From assembly GCA_030159075.1 (NCBI GenBank), contig BROG01000345.1:620001-684000 (forward strand): 64,000 nt of DNA. Direction: 5' to 3'. Below the pieces are notes generated by a model. It did no database searches. It was not told the origin of the DNA and saw nothing but the letters and a program-made list of their open reading frames with translations. The position numbers and the translations under genes were made by a program. This document shows, piece by piece, positions 39,136 through 49,261 of this stretch. Each line of letters opens with the position of its first letter. The first letter of the stretch is position 1. The stretch comes from Atrina japonica (lineage: Eukaryota > Mollusca > Bivalvia > Pterioida > Pinnidae).

Positions 39136-40893
39136 CAAGACCACTCAGATTCTTTTATATACAGCTTTCTTTTAAGGATAGGATTTCTTAAAGATTCATT
39201 GTTGTCAAATAAATACAGCCAGTTGTAAGTGATGCAGTATGTTGAATTAGATATTTCTTGTGCTGGATCTATTTTGTCTTGTTTTGATCAGTGTTTCAGA
39301 AATGCTTGAAATCAGTAATTTTTGTACTAGATATTCTCCAGGCTGTTGTGGAATCAGTAATAACTCTAAGTTATATATATATGTTGCACAGTGCCTCTCA
39401 CAGTCTCAATACACTGTTAACAGCAGTAATGAAAATCTATATTTTGGTTGATCACAACTTCCCATCTAAAAAGAAAAGATTTATCTTTGAAGTACACCTA
39501 TGCAAGTATTTTTGTTTTCATCACACTAAATTTTGTTTCATGAAATGTATCAAATAGTGTCACAGTGCAGGGAAAATTACCATACATGTACACAAAGTAT
39601 ACATAGATATATGGCATACTGATTTTCAGCCTTGATGTTAGTCATTAGATGTGTGTTGTACCTATTTTCTTTAGGTTAATCTCAATATACAGCAATAATT
39701 TGTATTATGTTTGTTTCTGTGGTTAATTATTTTTATAGCAAATCTGTATTTAGAAGTCAATTTGAAATTATTTGACCATTAAATTTGATCTTTTTTTCAC
39801 ATAATGTTTGATTTATTTATTTGTTTAGTGCTGTAACACAATTTCACAAGTGCCGTATATATGTCAACTAACATCATTTCCCCAAAGATTTCTAGTCTAC
39901 ATCAACTTTTGAAAAATAATTTGCCAAACTCATATATTTGTTAAAATCTTGTAAAATTTTGCACATTTGTGTGGAAGTCTATGGACTTTATTTCTAAAGT
40001 GTTTTGAAATGTATTGATATATTTTTATGAGAACAGTGAGTAAATGTAAGTGACATACAATTAACAGAATTTACAGCATCATGTCCTTCGTTTTCATGTT
40101 AATTGGCATCATCAAAATTATTACTGCAAAGAGAAAACGTTGCTTTACGGGAAATGCTTTGAAGAATTTGAAAACAAAATTAGATGAAGATAAATAAGCT
40201 TTGTTCTAAACATGAAATTTCACAAAAAATGATGAAAGCATGAATTTGCGACATTTATTGGAATTATAGAAAGCTATGGGAAAATAATGTTAGCTGTCAT
40301 ATAAACTAGTATAGCCCCATTCTGTCAGATACATATATAACGCTAACAATAATGGGAGACACCAAATACTCAATCAACCATTCAACTCTCCTGATCAGTT
40401 GTCTGTGAGGATTCATAAAATTGAAAAATATACCACCGGACTAATAATCCCACCTTGATTACCCCCTTCCGTAAACAATATGAAGGATACTCTTAAGGAT
40501 GTAAGGACAATTTTCAAGTTTACGCAATTTATCAAGTCCACAGTGTAGCCATGCCAATATGATGGAACTTTTTAATACTAATGTAAGACGTAAGCCAAGT
40601 CATAGATATGGTTCATACAATAGACCCTATATCCATGATGTTACTTTTATCTTCGATAGCCTAAAATTGGGTCTTCATATATGCAGCTAACTTCATTTTT
40701 TCACACTCGGAACATTTTCAAGAGGTTAGAATGAAGCTCAACACTGATTCTTCAACCCCAAAATATGCACTGAATTCCGTTACAATGAACATTTCTAATC
40801 ACAGACTGTTCAAACTTGCACGTATTACATACGATAATTGTTCTGAACAGAAGTTATTGTCACAGGAATGTAAAAGTCGCATTTGATTTCAAA

Positions 40894-41211
40894 GTTCCGC
40901 AAAGTTTACGGTCGGTATAATGGTCTTGTATGCAATTAATGTTTCACTAAATAAATTGTTGAGTTACATGTTTAAAAGCGTCGTTGAGTCGTCTATACCA
41001 ATTGTGACGAGTATTTGTTCCTCACTTATTTCATTTGAATTTGACTGGACTCAAGGTAGGTGTGACCGATTAACAGAGGATTCGTACTCCATGGCACCTG
41101 ATCCCACTGCTGTATTTCTAGAGGTCCGTGTTTATCCACTATTCACCGGATTTGTATATGTATCCTGAGCATCCTAAAGATTTATAATTTGGTATCTGAG
41201 ATTTTTATATA
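40894..41211. repeat. Retroelement-like repeat, copy 1 of a direct pair
   Basis: GTTCCGCAAAGTTTACGGTC, CTCCATGGCACCTGATCCCA and GAGGTCCGTGTTTATCCA are shared in order with copy 2. A possible 3' remnant of a coding retroelement; the family is not identified. Confidence 0.6.
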
Positions 41212-41258
41212 CAGTAGATCTGCTGAAGATCTCGGATGACTGTTCGTGATTTGGAGAT

Positions 41259-41580
41259 GTTCCGCAAATTTTACGGTCGGTATAATAGTCTTGTTTGCGA
41301 GTACTCTGTTTCACTAAGTGAAATGTTGAGTTGCCTTTTCGTTGGCGGTTGTTGAGACATCTGTACCAAATGTGACGAGGATACACTCCTCACTTGTTTC
41401 GTTGGACTTGACTGTGGACCCACGGCGGGTGTGACCGGTCGACAGGGGATGCTTACTCCTCCATGGCACCTGATCCCACCTCTTGGTTTCCAGAGGTCCG
41501 TGTTTGTCCATTTTACCGGATTTGTATCTGTGTCCTCAACATTCTATTGATTTATACTTTGGTATCTGAAATTTTTATAT
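41259..41580. repeat. Retroelement-like repeat, copy 2 of a direct pair
   Basis: GTTCCGCAAATTTTACGGTC, TCCTCCATGGCACCTGATCC and GAGGTCCGTGTTTGTCCA; about 80% like copy 1, offset 365 bp, ending GGTATCTGAAATTTTTATAT as copy 1 does. Confidence 0.65.
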
Positions 41581-41790
41581 TGTTATTTGGCGGGTTTGTA
41601 ACTAAGCTGTTTTTTCTGTCATAATTTAGACTCCAAAATCATTGGGGACATTTACTTCAAATTTGGTATACAGAATCTTGTGGGTAAAGGTAATAAAACA
41701 TGTTTGTGATTGAAGAGATTTTGAAATTCTTATTTCGGCCGTTGTGTGTAACCGAAATGTCAAAAGATTTTTTCGTAAAGAAAATTCTGG

Positions 41791-41881
41791 TTAACCCTTT
41801 CACCCCTGAATATCTGAGTGGTATGATCTTTTTCATTGTTAAAAAACAGTGTATTATGTTCTGTAGGGCTGAAAGGGTTAA
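41791..41881 (+). mobile_element. TTAA MITE, subfamily 2
   Basis: TTAACCCTTTCACCCCTGAA through GGGCTGAAAGGGTTAA; 91 bp with intact TTAA on both sides. Confidence 0.75.
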
Positions 41882-43074
41882 TTGAACCTCTACTTCATGT
41901 TCAGAAATAATTGATAAATTCTAAAGAATTATATTTGAATATACAGATATTACAGAATCACAAATTATTTAAATGTATACTGACGGTTAATGGTTATATT
42001 AGTTAGAGGTTATTTTAAGTTCACCTTATGGAATTAATTGTGAGCTACTCTATCAAAACTGATCCAGCGTCGTTCATATCATCAATGTTGATGTCTTAAC
42101 TTTTTTCATATTGTTGATTTCATCTCCTGAATGGAACATCCTAGGGTCATTTCACCTTTTTAGATTCACGTCAAACAGAACAAATACGGATCCCACCCTA
42201 GACCAAAATGATGCTTGTAAGCCATACAACAAAGATTGATCCCCTGGACCAAAGGGTACTTGAAAACCATAGAACAAATACGGATCACCTAGACCAAAAA
42301 GATGTTTTAAATTATAGAGCAAATATGGATCCCCTGGACCAATACGATACTTGAAATTATAGAACAAATGCGGATCCCACCATAGACCAAATTTTACAAC
42401 AACAAATTCATTGTGTCCTGAAACACGTCGAGGATCTTCTTATTAGATAACTCATTGGTCTATCAACTGCTATAACATTCAAAACATTGTCAGCAAAATC
42501 ATTATGACAAACAAGATTATTATATATCGACTCTACGATTTGCGGAATATTTTACAGCACCTTGTCACTAGGTAGTTTGTTGTTAGATGGAATATGAAAT
42601 GATCTTATGTTGGACAGAGTCTAACATACTGGATCTTTTAGGACACATTTTAAAACCATAGTCATGTGATAAATGTGTTGATGATTTTTTTTACTCCTGT
42701 AATTTTTGGACATTGATATTTCAGTCATGTCGTGGCAAATTGCTACCGCCTTTTCATAGTCTAAACAAATTTCCACGTGATATATTGCAATTTGTTTGAA
42801 ATTATATGATAATCAGGAAAATTCGCAATTATCTCGCTGATATACGCCTTATTTTGCTATATTATTAAAGCGGTTCATAAATCCATAATTTATATCAAAT
42901 TTTCATTTATTTAGTAGATCACTACTTCTTGTGAAAAAACTACTTCCATGCAACGCTTTGAATTTTGAGAGCGGATTTATACACAGCTAAGGTTATATGT
43001 CGCTGATGGCTAGGAAAAATATCATCTGTAACATGCATAGATCTGTATAAATCTTATGTAAGCCTTCCTTATTC
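41882..43074. other. Intergenic DNA before the Harbinger element
   Basis: Contains only the 46-bp tandem repeat; otherwise no gene or known repeat seen. Confidence 0.5.
42177..42390. repeat. About 46-bp tandem repeat, five copies
   Basis: CAAATACGGATCCCACCC-type phrases recur at about 42180, 42228, 42276, 42321 and 42366, with CTGGACCAAANNGAT and CTTGAAANNATAGAA between them. Confidence 0.7.
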
Positions 43075-43077
43075 TAA

Positions 43078-43115
43078 GGGCGCTGTCACACATTGACGAT
43101 TTAGCCGGCGTATTG
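43078..43115 (+). repeat. Harbinger left terminal inverted repeat
   Basis: Begins GGGCGCTGTCACACATTGAC and ends at about GCCGGCGTAT; pairs with the right end in inverted orientation. Confidence 0.85.
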
Positions 43116-43458
43116 TCGACGTATGAACAAATTACCAAAAAATCATAAAACGTTGGTATACGTCGAACTTTCGCTGTAAAGGTCAATGTTTAGCGTATAC
43201 ACAACGTATGTATAGCGTACAAGTAACCTATTCAAAACGAATCGATAACTTATAGATAACGTATATGAACGTATAGACAACTATAATTAGACTTATATAA
43301 CTTGTTGCAGACGTATTAGGAACGACTGCAGAACTTACTTGACAGGTTTCTAACTTGCTGATACAGTATAATAGCGTATAGACAGCAAATCGGGAAACTG
43401 ATACCAATCTGGCTCACACGAAGAACCCGCCATCTAAATAATGTAGTATCCTGCAAGG
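43116..43458. repeat. Harbinger left subterminal region with repeated CGTAT motifs
   Basis: Many short CGTAT/CGTATA words occur between 43115 and 43390 (for example GACGTATGAAC, ACAACGTATGTATAGCGTAC, AACGTATAGACAAC). The word TCGATAACTTATA occurs here (about 43.24 kb) and again near the right end (about 47.48 kb) in the same orientation. These could be transposase-binding sites. Confidence 0.5.
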
Positions 43459-44540
43459 ATGAGAAGAGAGCATCTCCTGAATGTCCTACAACATCAACAT
43501 TACCTCATTGGGTTGACACTGTACACGATGCGTGCTAAGAAAGTGACCCGGAGGAGAAAGAACTGGGTGAGACCATGGATCGGCAGACGATGACAGTTTG
43601 GCATGTATGACCAACTTATGGTGGAATTCCGTAACGAGGACCAATCATCCTTCTCTAACTTTCTGCATGTGTCCCCGACGATGTTCGACGAGCTGTTAGC
43701 CAGAGTGGGTCCACGGATTACCAAGCAATACACATTCTACAGGGATCCTCTGGAGCCTGGAATAAAGCTGGCTTTAACTTTGCGTCACCTTGCGTCGCGG
43801 AACAAGTATGCCTCGAGGAAGTTCGGATGGTGAGTCCCTCACAATATCCAGTCATTAGTGGTCAGAGAGGTTTGTCAAGTCATTATTGACGAATACATGG
43901 ATGAGGTGCTGGTTTGCCCAAATACTCCTGGTGCTTGGCGCACCATTGCTGAGAAGTTCTTCCAAAAATGGAACTTTCCACATACTTGTGGCGCACTTGA
44001 TGGAAGTACGTGGCCTGTCGCTGTGCTTCAAATAGTGGGTCCCTGCACTTTAACTGCGAAGGATTCTATTCAATCGTTCGAATGGCGCTTTTAGATGCCG
44101 TCTATAAATTCATTTGGGCAGATGAGGGTGGCTCTGGATCAGCTTCAGATGCACAGATATACAATGCCTGCGAGCTGAATGAATGGGCTGAAGACGGTAC
44201 CCTATGTGTCCCTGGCCCTGAACCTCTACCCAATGACAACTAGGATATACCATACTTTTTCATAGGCGACGATGCTTTTCGTCTTACGACCAACCATAAT
44301 GAAGCCATACAGCCTGCGTTGTCTTACGAATGAACAATGCATCTTCAACTAGACTTTCTCAAGCAAGGATGGTGGTAGAAAATGCATTTGGCATCCTGGC
44401 AAACAGATTCCAGATTCTGGAAAATAAGTTAATCCTGCATAACCCCACGGGGAGCTGGTTCGCAGGACTACGGAATCAGCAGCTTGATCGGACCGAGAAT
44501 AAAAACCGTGACTTTGTTCCAGGAGCATGGCGATAGGGAC
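43459..44540 (+). pseudogene. Harbinger DDE transposase (HARBI1-like), broken
   Basis: The frame opens at 43459 and is rich in basic residues (KKVTRRRKNWVRPWIGRR), followed by a TGA, then MYDQLMVEFRNEDQSSF and MFDELLARVGPRI, typical of the N-terminal helical region of PIF/Harbinger transposases. After a stop at 43831 come VVREVCQVIIDEY and CGALDG, which holds the first catalytic aspartate. The frame then shifts (YSIVRMALLDAVYKFIWAD, SASDAQIYN), passes a TAG at 44241, reaches GDDAF, and shifts again to ARMVVENAFGILANRF, which holds the catalytic glutamate. Family members are about 350-400 residues long, so nearly the whole gene is present. At least three stops and two frameshifts make it inactive. 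Confidence 0.88.
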
Positions 44541-45375
44541 GAAACATGGAGGACACACAGATAGCTAGTTGCCCCAACACTGGAAGTAAAGAAACAGAAA
44601 TTTCCTCATGCACTGGGTTAACTCCCCAGCTGGTGCAGTTCAGTGGCAAGATAGGATGATCTAGGTGATATTTGTGAAACTATTCTAACCGTATTCATTT
44701 ATTTACAAAAAGCAATTAATAGATGTGCATTAAATGCGAATTCTGATATGTCTTGATCATCGTATTGACGATAGACTTGCTCTAAAAGGTTAATAAAGTT
44801 TTAATCGATGATTTGTTTCTCCTTTGATCATACTGACTTTACTGAACATGTCTGTTACAAGACAATATCGGACAGGTTTTTGTTATATCACATGTGAAAC
44901 TTGGATATACATGCATACTTTAAAACTCGTGATGACATCTAGAGATAATGCCACTTTTTAATTTCATTACACACTGGATTAAATACAGATAATTAGAATA
45001 ACGGGTACAAAAGTTTCTGACATGACTATATTATGAGTAGAATCAGACTTACTCTCATAAGCTCGTTTGGTGCAGTACATAGTAAAGAGGCACATTAAAT
45101 GTAGAATTTGATTCTGATTGTATAAGATGTAACTCGCTCTGATTCGAACATGATAATAATGCCATTTTCAGAAACTTAACTGCCTATTGTTCTAGAATGT
45201 GTTATCACAGTCGTGAAAAGAAGAAGAGTAAAACATAAAAAACATAGGTATTGAGAACAAACAACGTTTATTCAGTTCTCAACTAAAAACAGGATAATAC
45301 AAGTTAACACCAATGATTAATACATGACGCAACTAGAAATGAGTCGCGATTTAGCATCTTGGGACGTCTTCTTCA
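44541..45375. other. Harbinger spacer between the two gene remnants
   Basis: AT-rich DNA with no open frame of note. It lies between the convergent gene ends and probably held the two 3' ends. Confidence 0.5.
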
Positions 45376-46852
45376 TCACTCTTCTCCGCCATCAATATCA
45401 CTGAGTATAGCTTTAAAGCGTGTTCGTGCCTTCCGGAACTTTGGCTTGGGCATGCTTACCAGGCTGTCACGCACGTATTTGGCGAAGATTGTAGTAACTG
45501 TGATGGGCTGTGGGTGTGCGAAACTTTTGAGAAGCTACCTAGACTGGTGAACTCTCTGCTAGAGTGTTATTGCCCCGGCAACGCTTACTCTGGTGTTGAG
45601 AAAGCGATGACTGGACGAGGATGTGTAATAGCATCACCAAGATGTCTACACAGGCAGCCTCTGTAGCTCCAAGGTCGCCGCTGTATGTTGTAATAGTTAC
45701 ATCCACCTGTCATTTATTAGTAAAATGAAAGGAAAATCGGTTAATTTGCACTTACAATCAAATCATATATTATCACTCAGTACACCTCGTTTTTATAAGT
45801 GTTTATGACTTATACGCATTTCCTGGTCGTAATGAAATAAATCTCACGGGCAATGCATACTCTGGGTATATACAATATTATCCTGTATTACCATGACTAC
45901 TTCTCAAGAGTTACAACTTTCTTATAAGACAAGTAACAGACATTCAACAGAGCAGATAAACAGAAATGACCGAATTATGAATGTGACATTATCGGTAATC
46001 AATGACTAGAGTTGGTCATTTTAGCTAACTGGACGCACGAACGTATACGAAGAATATGAAGATAATGATGGTCAATTAAATATATCATTTTGGGTTCGGT
46101 TTTGCTTTAAAACTTTATTCTAGCCATCCCCAATTTTAACGTATAGATCAATGTCTTAAATGAACTAACCTTGCCTCATATGTATCTTACATTTTAATTT
46201 TCACTTGTTTACAATTAGTAGCTATGGTGCAAGTTTTATATTAACGTTTATTTACCCTCAGCAATTATATCTCTGTGTACTCCGGTAATACTGGCATGGC
46301 CACTTTGTATGAATAAGAATATCAACATTTGTTTATATTTACACTATTAACAGGCTTAGGAGGGTGACGAAGTACAATCTTTATCTATTGCTCCCTCTCT
46401 GTCAGTTCCATTACACCACCATCGCTCTTCTTCTTGTTTAGACGAATGTGGGTATCTCGAAAGGACTTGATCCACCCCTGAAGGTGCTGCACTGTCTTCC
46501 CAAAAATCTTAGCCTGATTCTCACAGAGCTTTGTCTTCTTGTCCACCCTCCGGCAGTCAGTCTTCTTGGTGTCCCAGAGTGTTGGGTTCTTGCGAAGGAA
46601 GTCGCACGTGACCTGCTACTCTTCACCATTCAAACTGTGTCTTCTTGGCCCTCTTCTTACATAAGACTTGCTGAGAGGTGGAGGAGGCAACCGATTCTAC
46701 AGATGATGACCGAGAGACGTCGGAACCAGCAGGCGAGGACATCTGACCAGAATCATCCCTCGCATGTTCTCCGTGTGACAATTCATCACCTTTGCGTCCA
46801 ATCCACGACCACCAAACTTCTTTAAAGCGGTTTTCACATTTCTCTTTGGCAT
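45376..46852 (-). pseudogene. Harbinger MADF/Myb-like partner protein, broken
   Basis: On the reverse strand the gene appears to start at 46852 (MPKRNVKTALKKFGGRG), followed after frame changes by a Ser-rich linker. A MADF block follows, with DFLRKNPTLWDTKKTD and KIFGKTVQHLQGWIKSFRDT, ending at a TAG at 46385. A separate segment near 45376-45540 on the same strand encodes FAKYVRDSLVSMPKPKF and RFKAILSDIDGGEE and then a stop; it resembles the BESS-like tail of MADF proteins and may be a second exon. In this superfamily the MADF/Myb-like protein works with the transposase in nuclear import and end binding. Several disruptions make it a pseudogene; the junction of the two segments is not resolved. 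Confidence 0.7.
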
Positions 46853-47540
46853 GGCGGTTGAGATACAATTGACATTCGGCTTTTTTTGTTTTTTCTTTCT
46901 TTCCTTCTTTTTTTTTTGCAAAGACACGTGATATCGTCTATAACACGCTGTGAATATGTTAGGCTATCGTTATTTAGTTGAACACCTGACGGAAAAAACA
47001 CCTGCTTTGTTTACAACATGGGCGCAGACATTTTGGACACCCAAAGTTGTGCGGAGGGTAAAATGAGCCCAGAGATCTGATTGGTCATTAAATCAAAACT
47101 TTAGTTTTGCCATTAATAAGTGAAATTAAGGTGATAAAAAAAGATACATGAATATTGGTAGTACTTTGGAAATTATAGGGTTGACGGATGAAAATTGAAA
47201 GGGAGGGGTCATATGAGAATAGATATTTTCCTTTGGTGCGGAATACTACGAGTTGTAAACAAGTGAAAATTTGAAGTAGAAATGCAACGGCAACCTATAC
47301 TTTTGATTGCATATTTTGTTATCAAAAATATTGATCTTTCAGCACAGGGTACTTATTTGACCCAGATTTAATAAACATGGGAGTGACAGTGACCTGAAGT
47401 TTTGTAAATTAGCATTGAGGCCTATGGGAAAATATTTGGTGGTGTCTGTCCTGACGACACGTTTGTCATTGGTCGATAACTTATACAAAACTTACTCGCA
47501 ACTTATGTCAGCGTACTCACCTAATCTTTTATATGTCGGT

Positions 47541-47577
47541 CATACGCCAGCTAAATCGCCAGTGTGTGACAGCGCCT
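47541..47577 (-). repeat. Harbinger right terminal inverted repeat
   Basis: Reads ATACGCCAGCTAAATCGCC then AGTGTGTGACAGCGCCT on the + strand, the inverted counterpart of the left end. Confidence 0.85.
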
Positions 47578-47580
47578 TTA

Positions 47581-48120
47581 ATATCATGGCCTTGTCTCAG
47601 CCACCGTATAAATATTTTAGTTTTAGTCCAGGTATAAATTATGTGTTCAGTAGTGGACCTTGTTGATTTGTTTAAATATCCGTTAAGAACAAGAAACGTC
47701 ATGTTTTGATACGACTGATGTTTTGTTTTATTTATTCATTTAAATATGTTAGCTATTAGCACCGTCGTGAGCATGTTTTTCTTTTAATTTTAATGTCCAT
47801 TTAGTGCTTTTTCAGTTTTCAAAACTTTCATTTTTGTGATATGTGCTGATATTTTTATGTATGTTATTTTCTTTTGCTCGTATTTCTGGCTTCAGCACGA
47901 AGTACGTTGCATATGGGCGTGTTTATGCGATTTTAGCTCGCATGTTTATTTATAGTGCTAAGATACAAGTGATGCCCCCTTCATGTATTATTCCATGTGC
48001 ATTTTAGATTGTATGTGAGTACTTGTAACTATGTTCATTGTCGGTCATAATCCGAGCTCTTTGGATCTTATGTTCTTTGTTTTTTTTATGCTAAACATGC
48101 CCGACTTTAAATAAAACTTT
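47581..48120. other. Intergenic DNA between the Harbinger and LTR elements
   Basis: AT-rich, no open frame or repeat recognised; ends in the ATT microsatellite. Confidence 0.5.
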
Positions 48121-48156
48121 TTAAATTATTATTATTATTAAATTATTATTATTATT
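48121..48156. repeat. (ATT)n microsatellite, 5' flank of the LTR element
   Basis: ATT units run up to the 5' LTR; the same array resumes after the 3' LTR. Confidence 0.9.
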
Positions 48157-48289
48157 TATAGGATAATTGTTATAGTTTATTATAGTTTATCAGTTTATTA
48201 TATTTTCTGTTTCTATTATTTTCAGATCTTGATCATTGTGTAATACAGTTGAATAAAGATACTTACAAATAGATAGAACTCTTATTTAT
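48157..48289 (+). repeat. 5' LTR
   Basis: Begins TATAGGATAATTGTTATAG and ends CTCTTATTTAT. It contains AATAAA at 48252-48257. It differs from the 3' LTR at two positions (TATATTTT vs TATAGTTT, and TATTATTTT vs TATTCTTTT). It does not begin with TG. Confidence 0.88.
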
Positions 48290-48315
48290 GATCAAGATAC
48301 AGTGACGCAAGAACA

Positions 48316-49261
48316 ATGCCTGCAGTACAGTGTCCGTTTCCTGACTGTGACTACAGCACCGCCGACCTAGATGCAGCCATCGTCGCGGCCCTCATCACAG
48401 CCCACAGCGCCGTACACACAACTGCGCCCGTTTTGACCGCAAAAGTGGAGAAAGTCAAGCGACCTACCGTGACCGCCGCTGGAACTAGCGAGGACTGGGC
48501 CTACTTTCTATCACGCTGGACAGACTATGTGGCCGCAACCAAACTGGACGGCAAGGACAAAGTCATTCAGTTGCTTGAGTGTTGTGACGAACCCCTTCGC
48601 AGAGACCTGACTCGAACAACAGGTGGCAAATTAACTGAAAAGACAGTAGATGACGTATTAGCTGCCATTCGCAAACTTGCCGTTCGTGAAGAAAACACAA
48701 TGGTAGCCCGTGTGACATTACATAACATGAGACAAGACCCGTGATGAGTCAGTCAGAAACTTTGGTGCACGTCTCAGAGGACAAGCTGACATTTGCAAAT
48801 TCGTGATTGACTGCCCTAACTGCAGTGCCAAAATCAACTACACAGATGCTATCATGCGCGACGTCCTCACGCGAGGTGTTGTCGACCCTGACATTCAGTT
48901 AGACCTACTTGGCGACAAGAATCAAAACATGACTTTGGAGGAAGTGTTTCAATTTGTTGAAGCGAAGGAAGCAGGGAAACGATCAGCTTCAAGGCTTCTA
49001 GATTCTCATTCGGTTGAGGCAGCCAGCTCCTACAAAAGGTCCAAGCAAGCGCTCAGCAAAGAAAATCAAGACCTGTGTTCGTATTGTGGGAAACGTGGTC
49101 ATGGCAAGAAAAGTGTGGCACAACTGCGTAAGACTCAGTGTCCTGCATATGGCCACAGGTGTGAACTTTGTCATCGAGATCACCATTTCAAGAATATCTG
49201 CCGCAGCAAGGACAATCCAAAACGCCAAACACAGTCTAGGCAACACAACTCTGACAAATAG
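48316..49261 (+). pseudogene. Gag of the Ty3/Gypsy element, one frameshift
   Basis: ATG at 48316 opens a frame with a CX4C zinc-finger-like start (CPFPDC) and then capsid-like helices (DWAYFLSRWTDYV, KVIQLLECCDEPLRRDL). The frame closes at a TGA at 48742 because of a +1 shift at a short C run near 48738. It continues in another frame to 49261, with helices (IQLDLLGDKNQNMTLEEVF) and two Cys/His knuckle-like groups (CSYCGKRGHG and CELCHRDHHFKNIC) that would bind RNA. The TAG at 49259 is either the natural gag end, with pol following in the same frame, or a lesion. The element's gag would form the particle shell. Confidence 0.82.

Larger units (their letters stand above)
33650..40893. other. 3'UTR and intergenic DNA after the PPP1R14 homologue
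   Basis: No coding exon with plausible boundaries is visible. The segment is AT-rich and holds a SINE (about 34.38-34.64 kb), two TTAA MITEs, a short (GT)n at 37341-37360, a (TA)n at 39068-39130, and several AATAAA hexamers. From 40360 to 40890 the composition becomes more balanced and looks like decayed coding or retroelement DNA, but no frame stays open. Confidence 0.5.
43078..47577. mobile_element. PIF/Harbinger DNA transposon with both termini, two degraded genes
   Basis: The left end GGGCGCTGTCACACATTGAC and the reverse complement of the right end (AGGCGCTGTCACACACTGGC) match over about 35 bp with few differences and continue into GATTTAGCNGGCGTAT. The flanks are TAA (43075-43077) and TTA (47578-47580), both fitting the TWA target preference of the superfamily, but they are not an exact direct duplication. 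Inside are a DDE transposase on + (43459-44540) and a MADF/Myb-like partner on - (45376-46852), arranged tail to tail, as expected for the two-gene Harbinger plan. GC content is higher than in the surrounding DNA. Both genes carry stops or frameshifts, so the copy is not autonomous. Confidence 0.85.

Noticed and set aside
43500..44560. Host HARBI1-type domesticated gene
   Set aside because: Multiple stops and frameshifts, and it lies between matching transposon ends.
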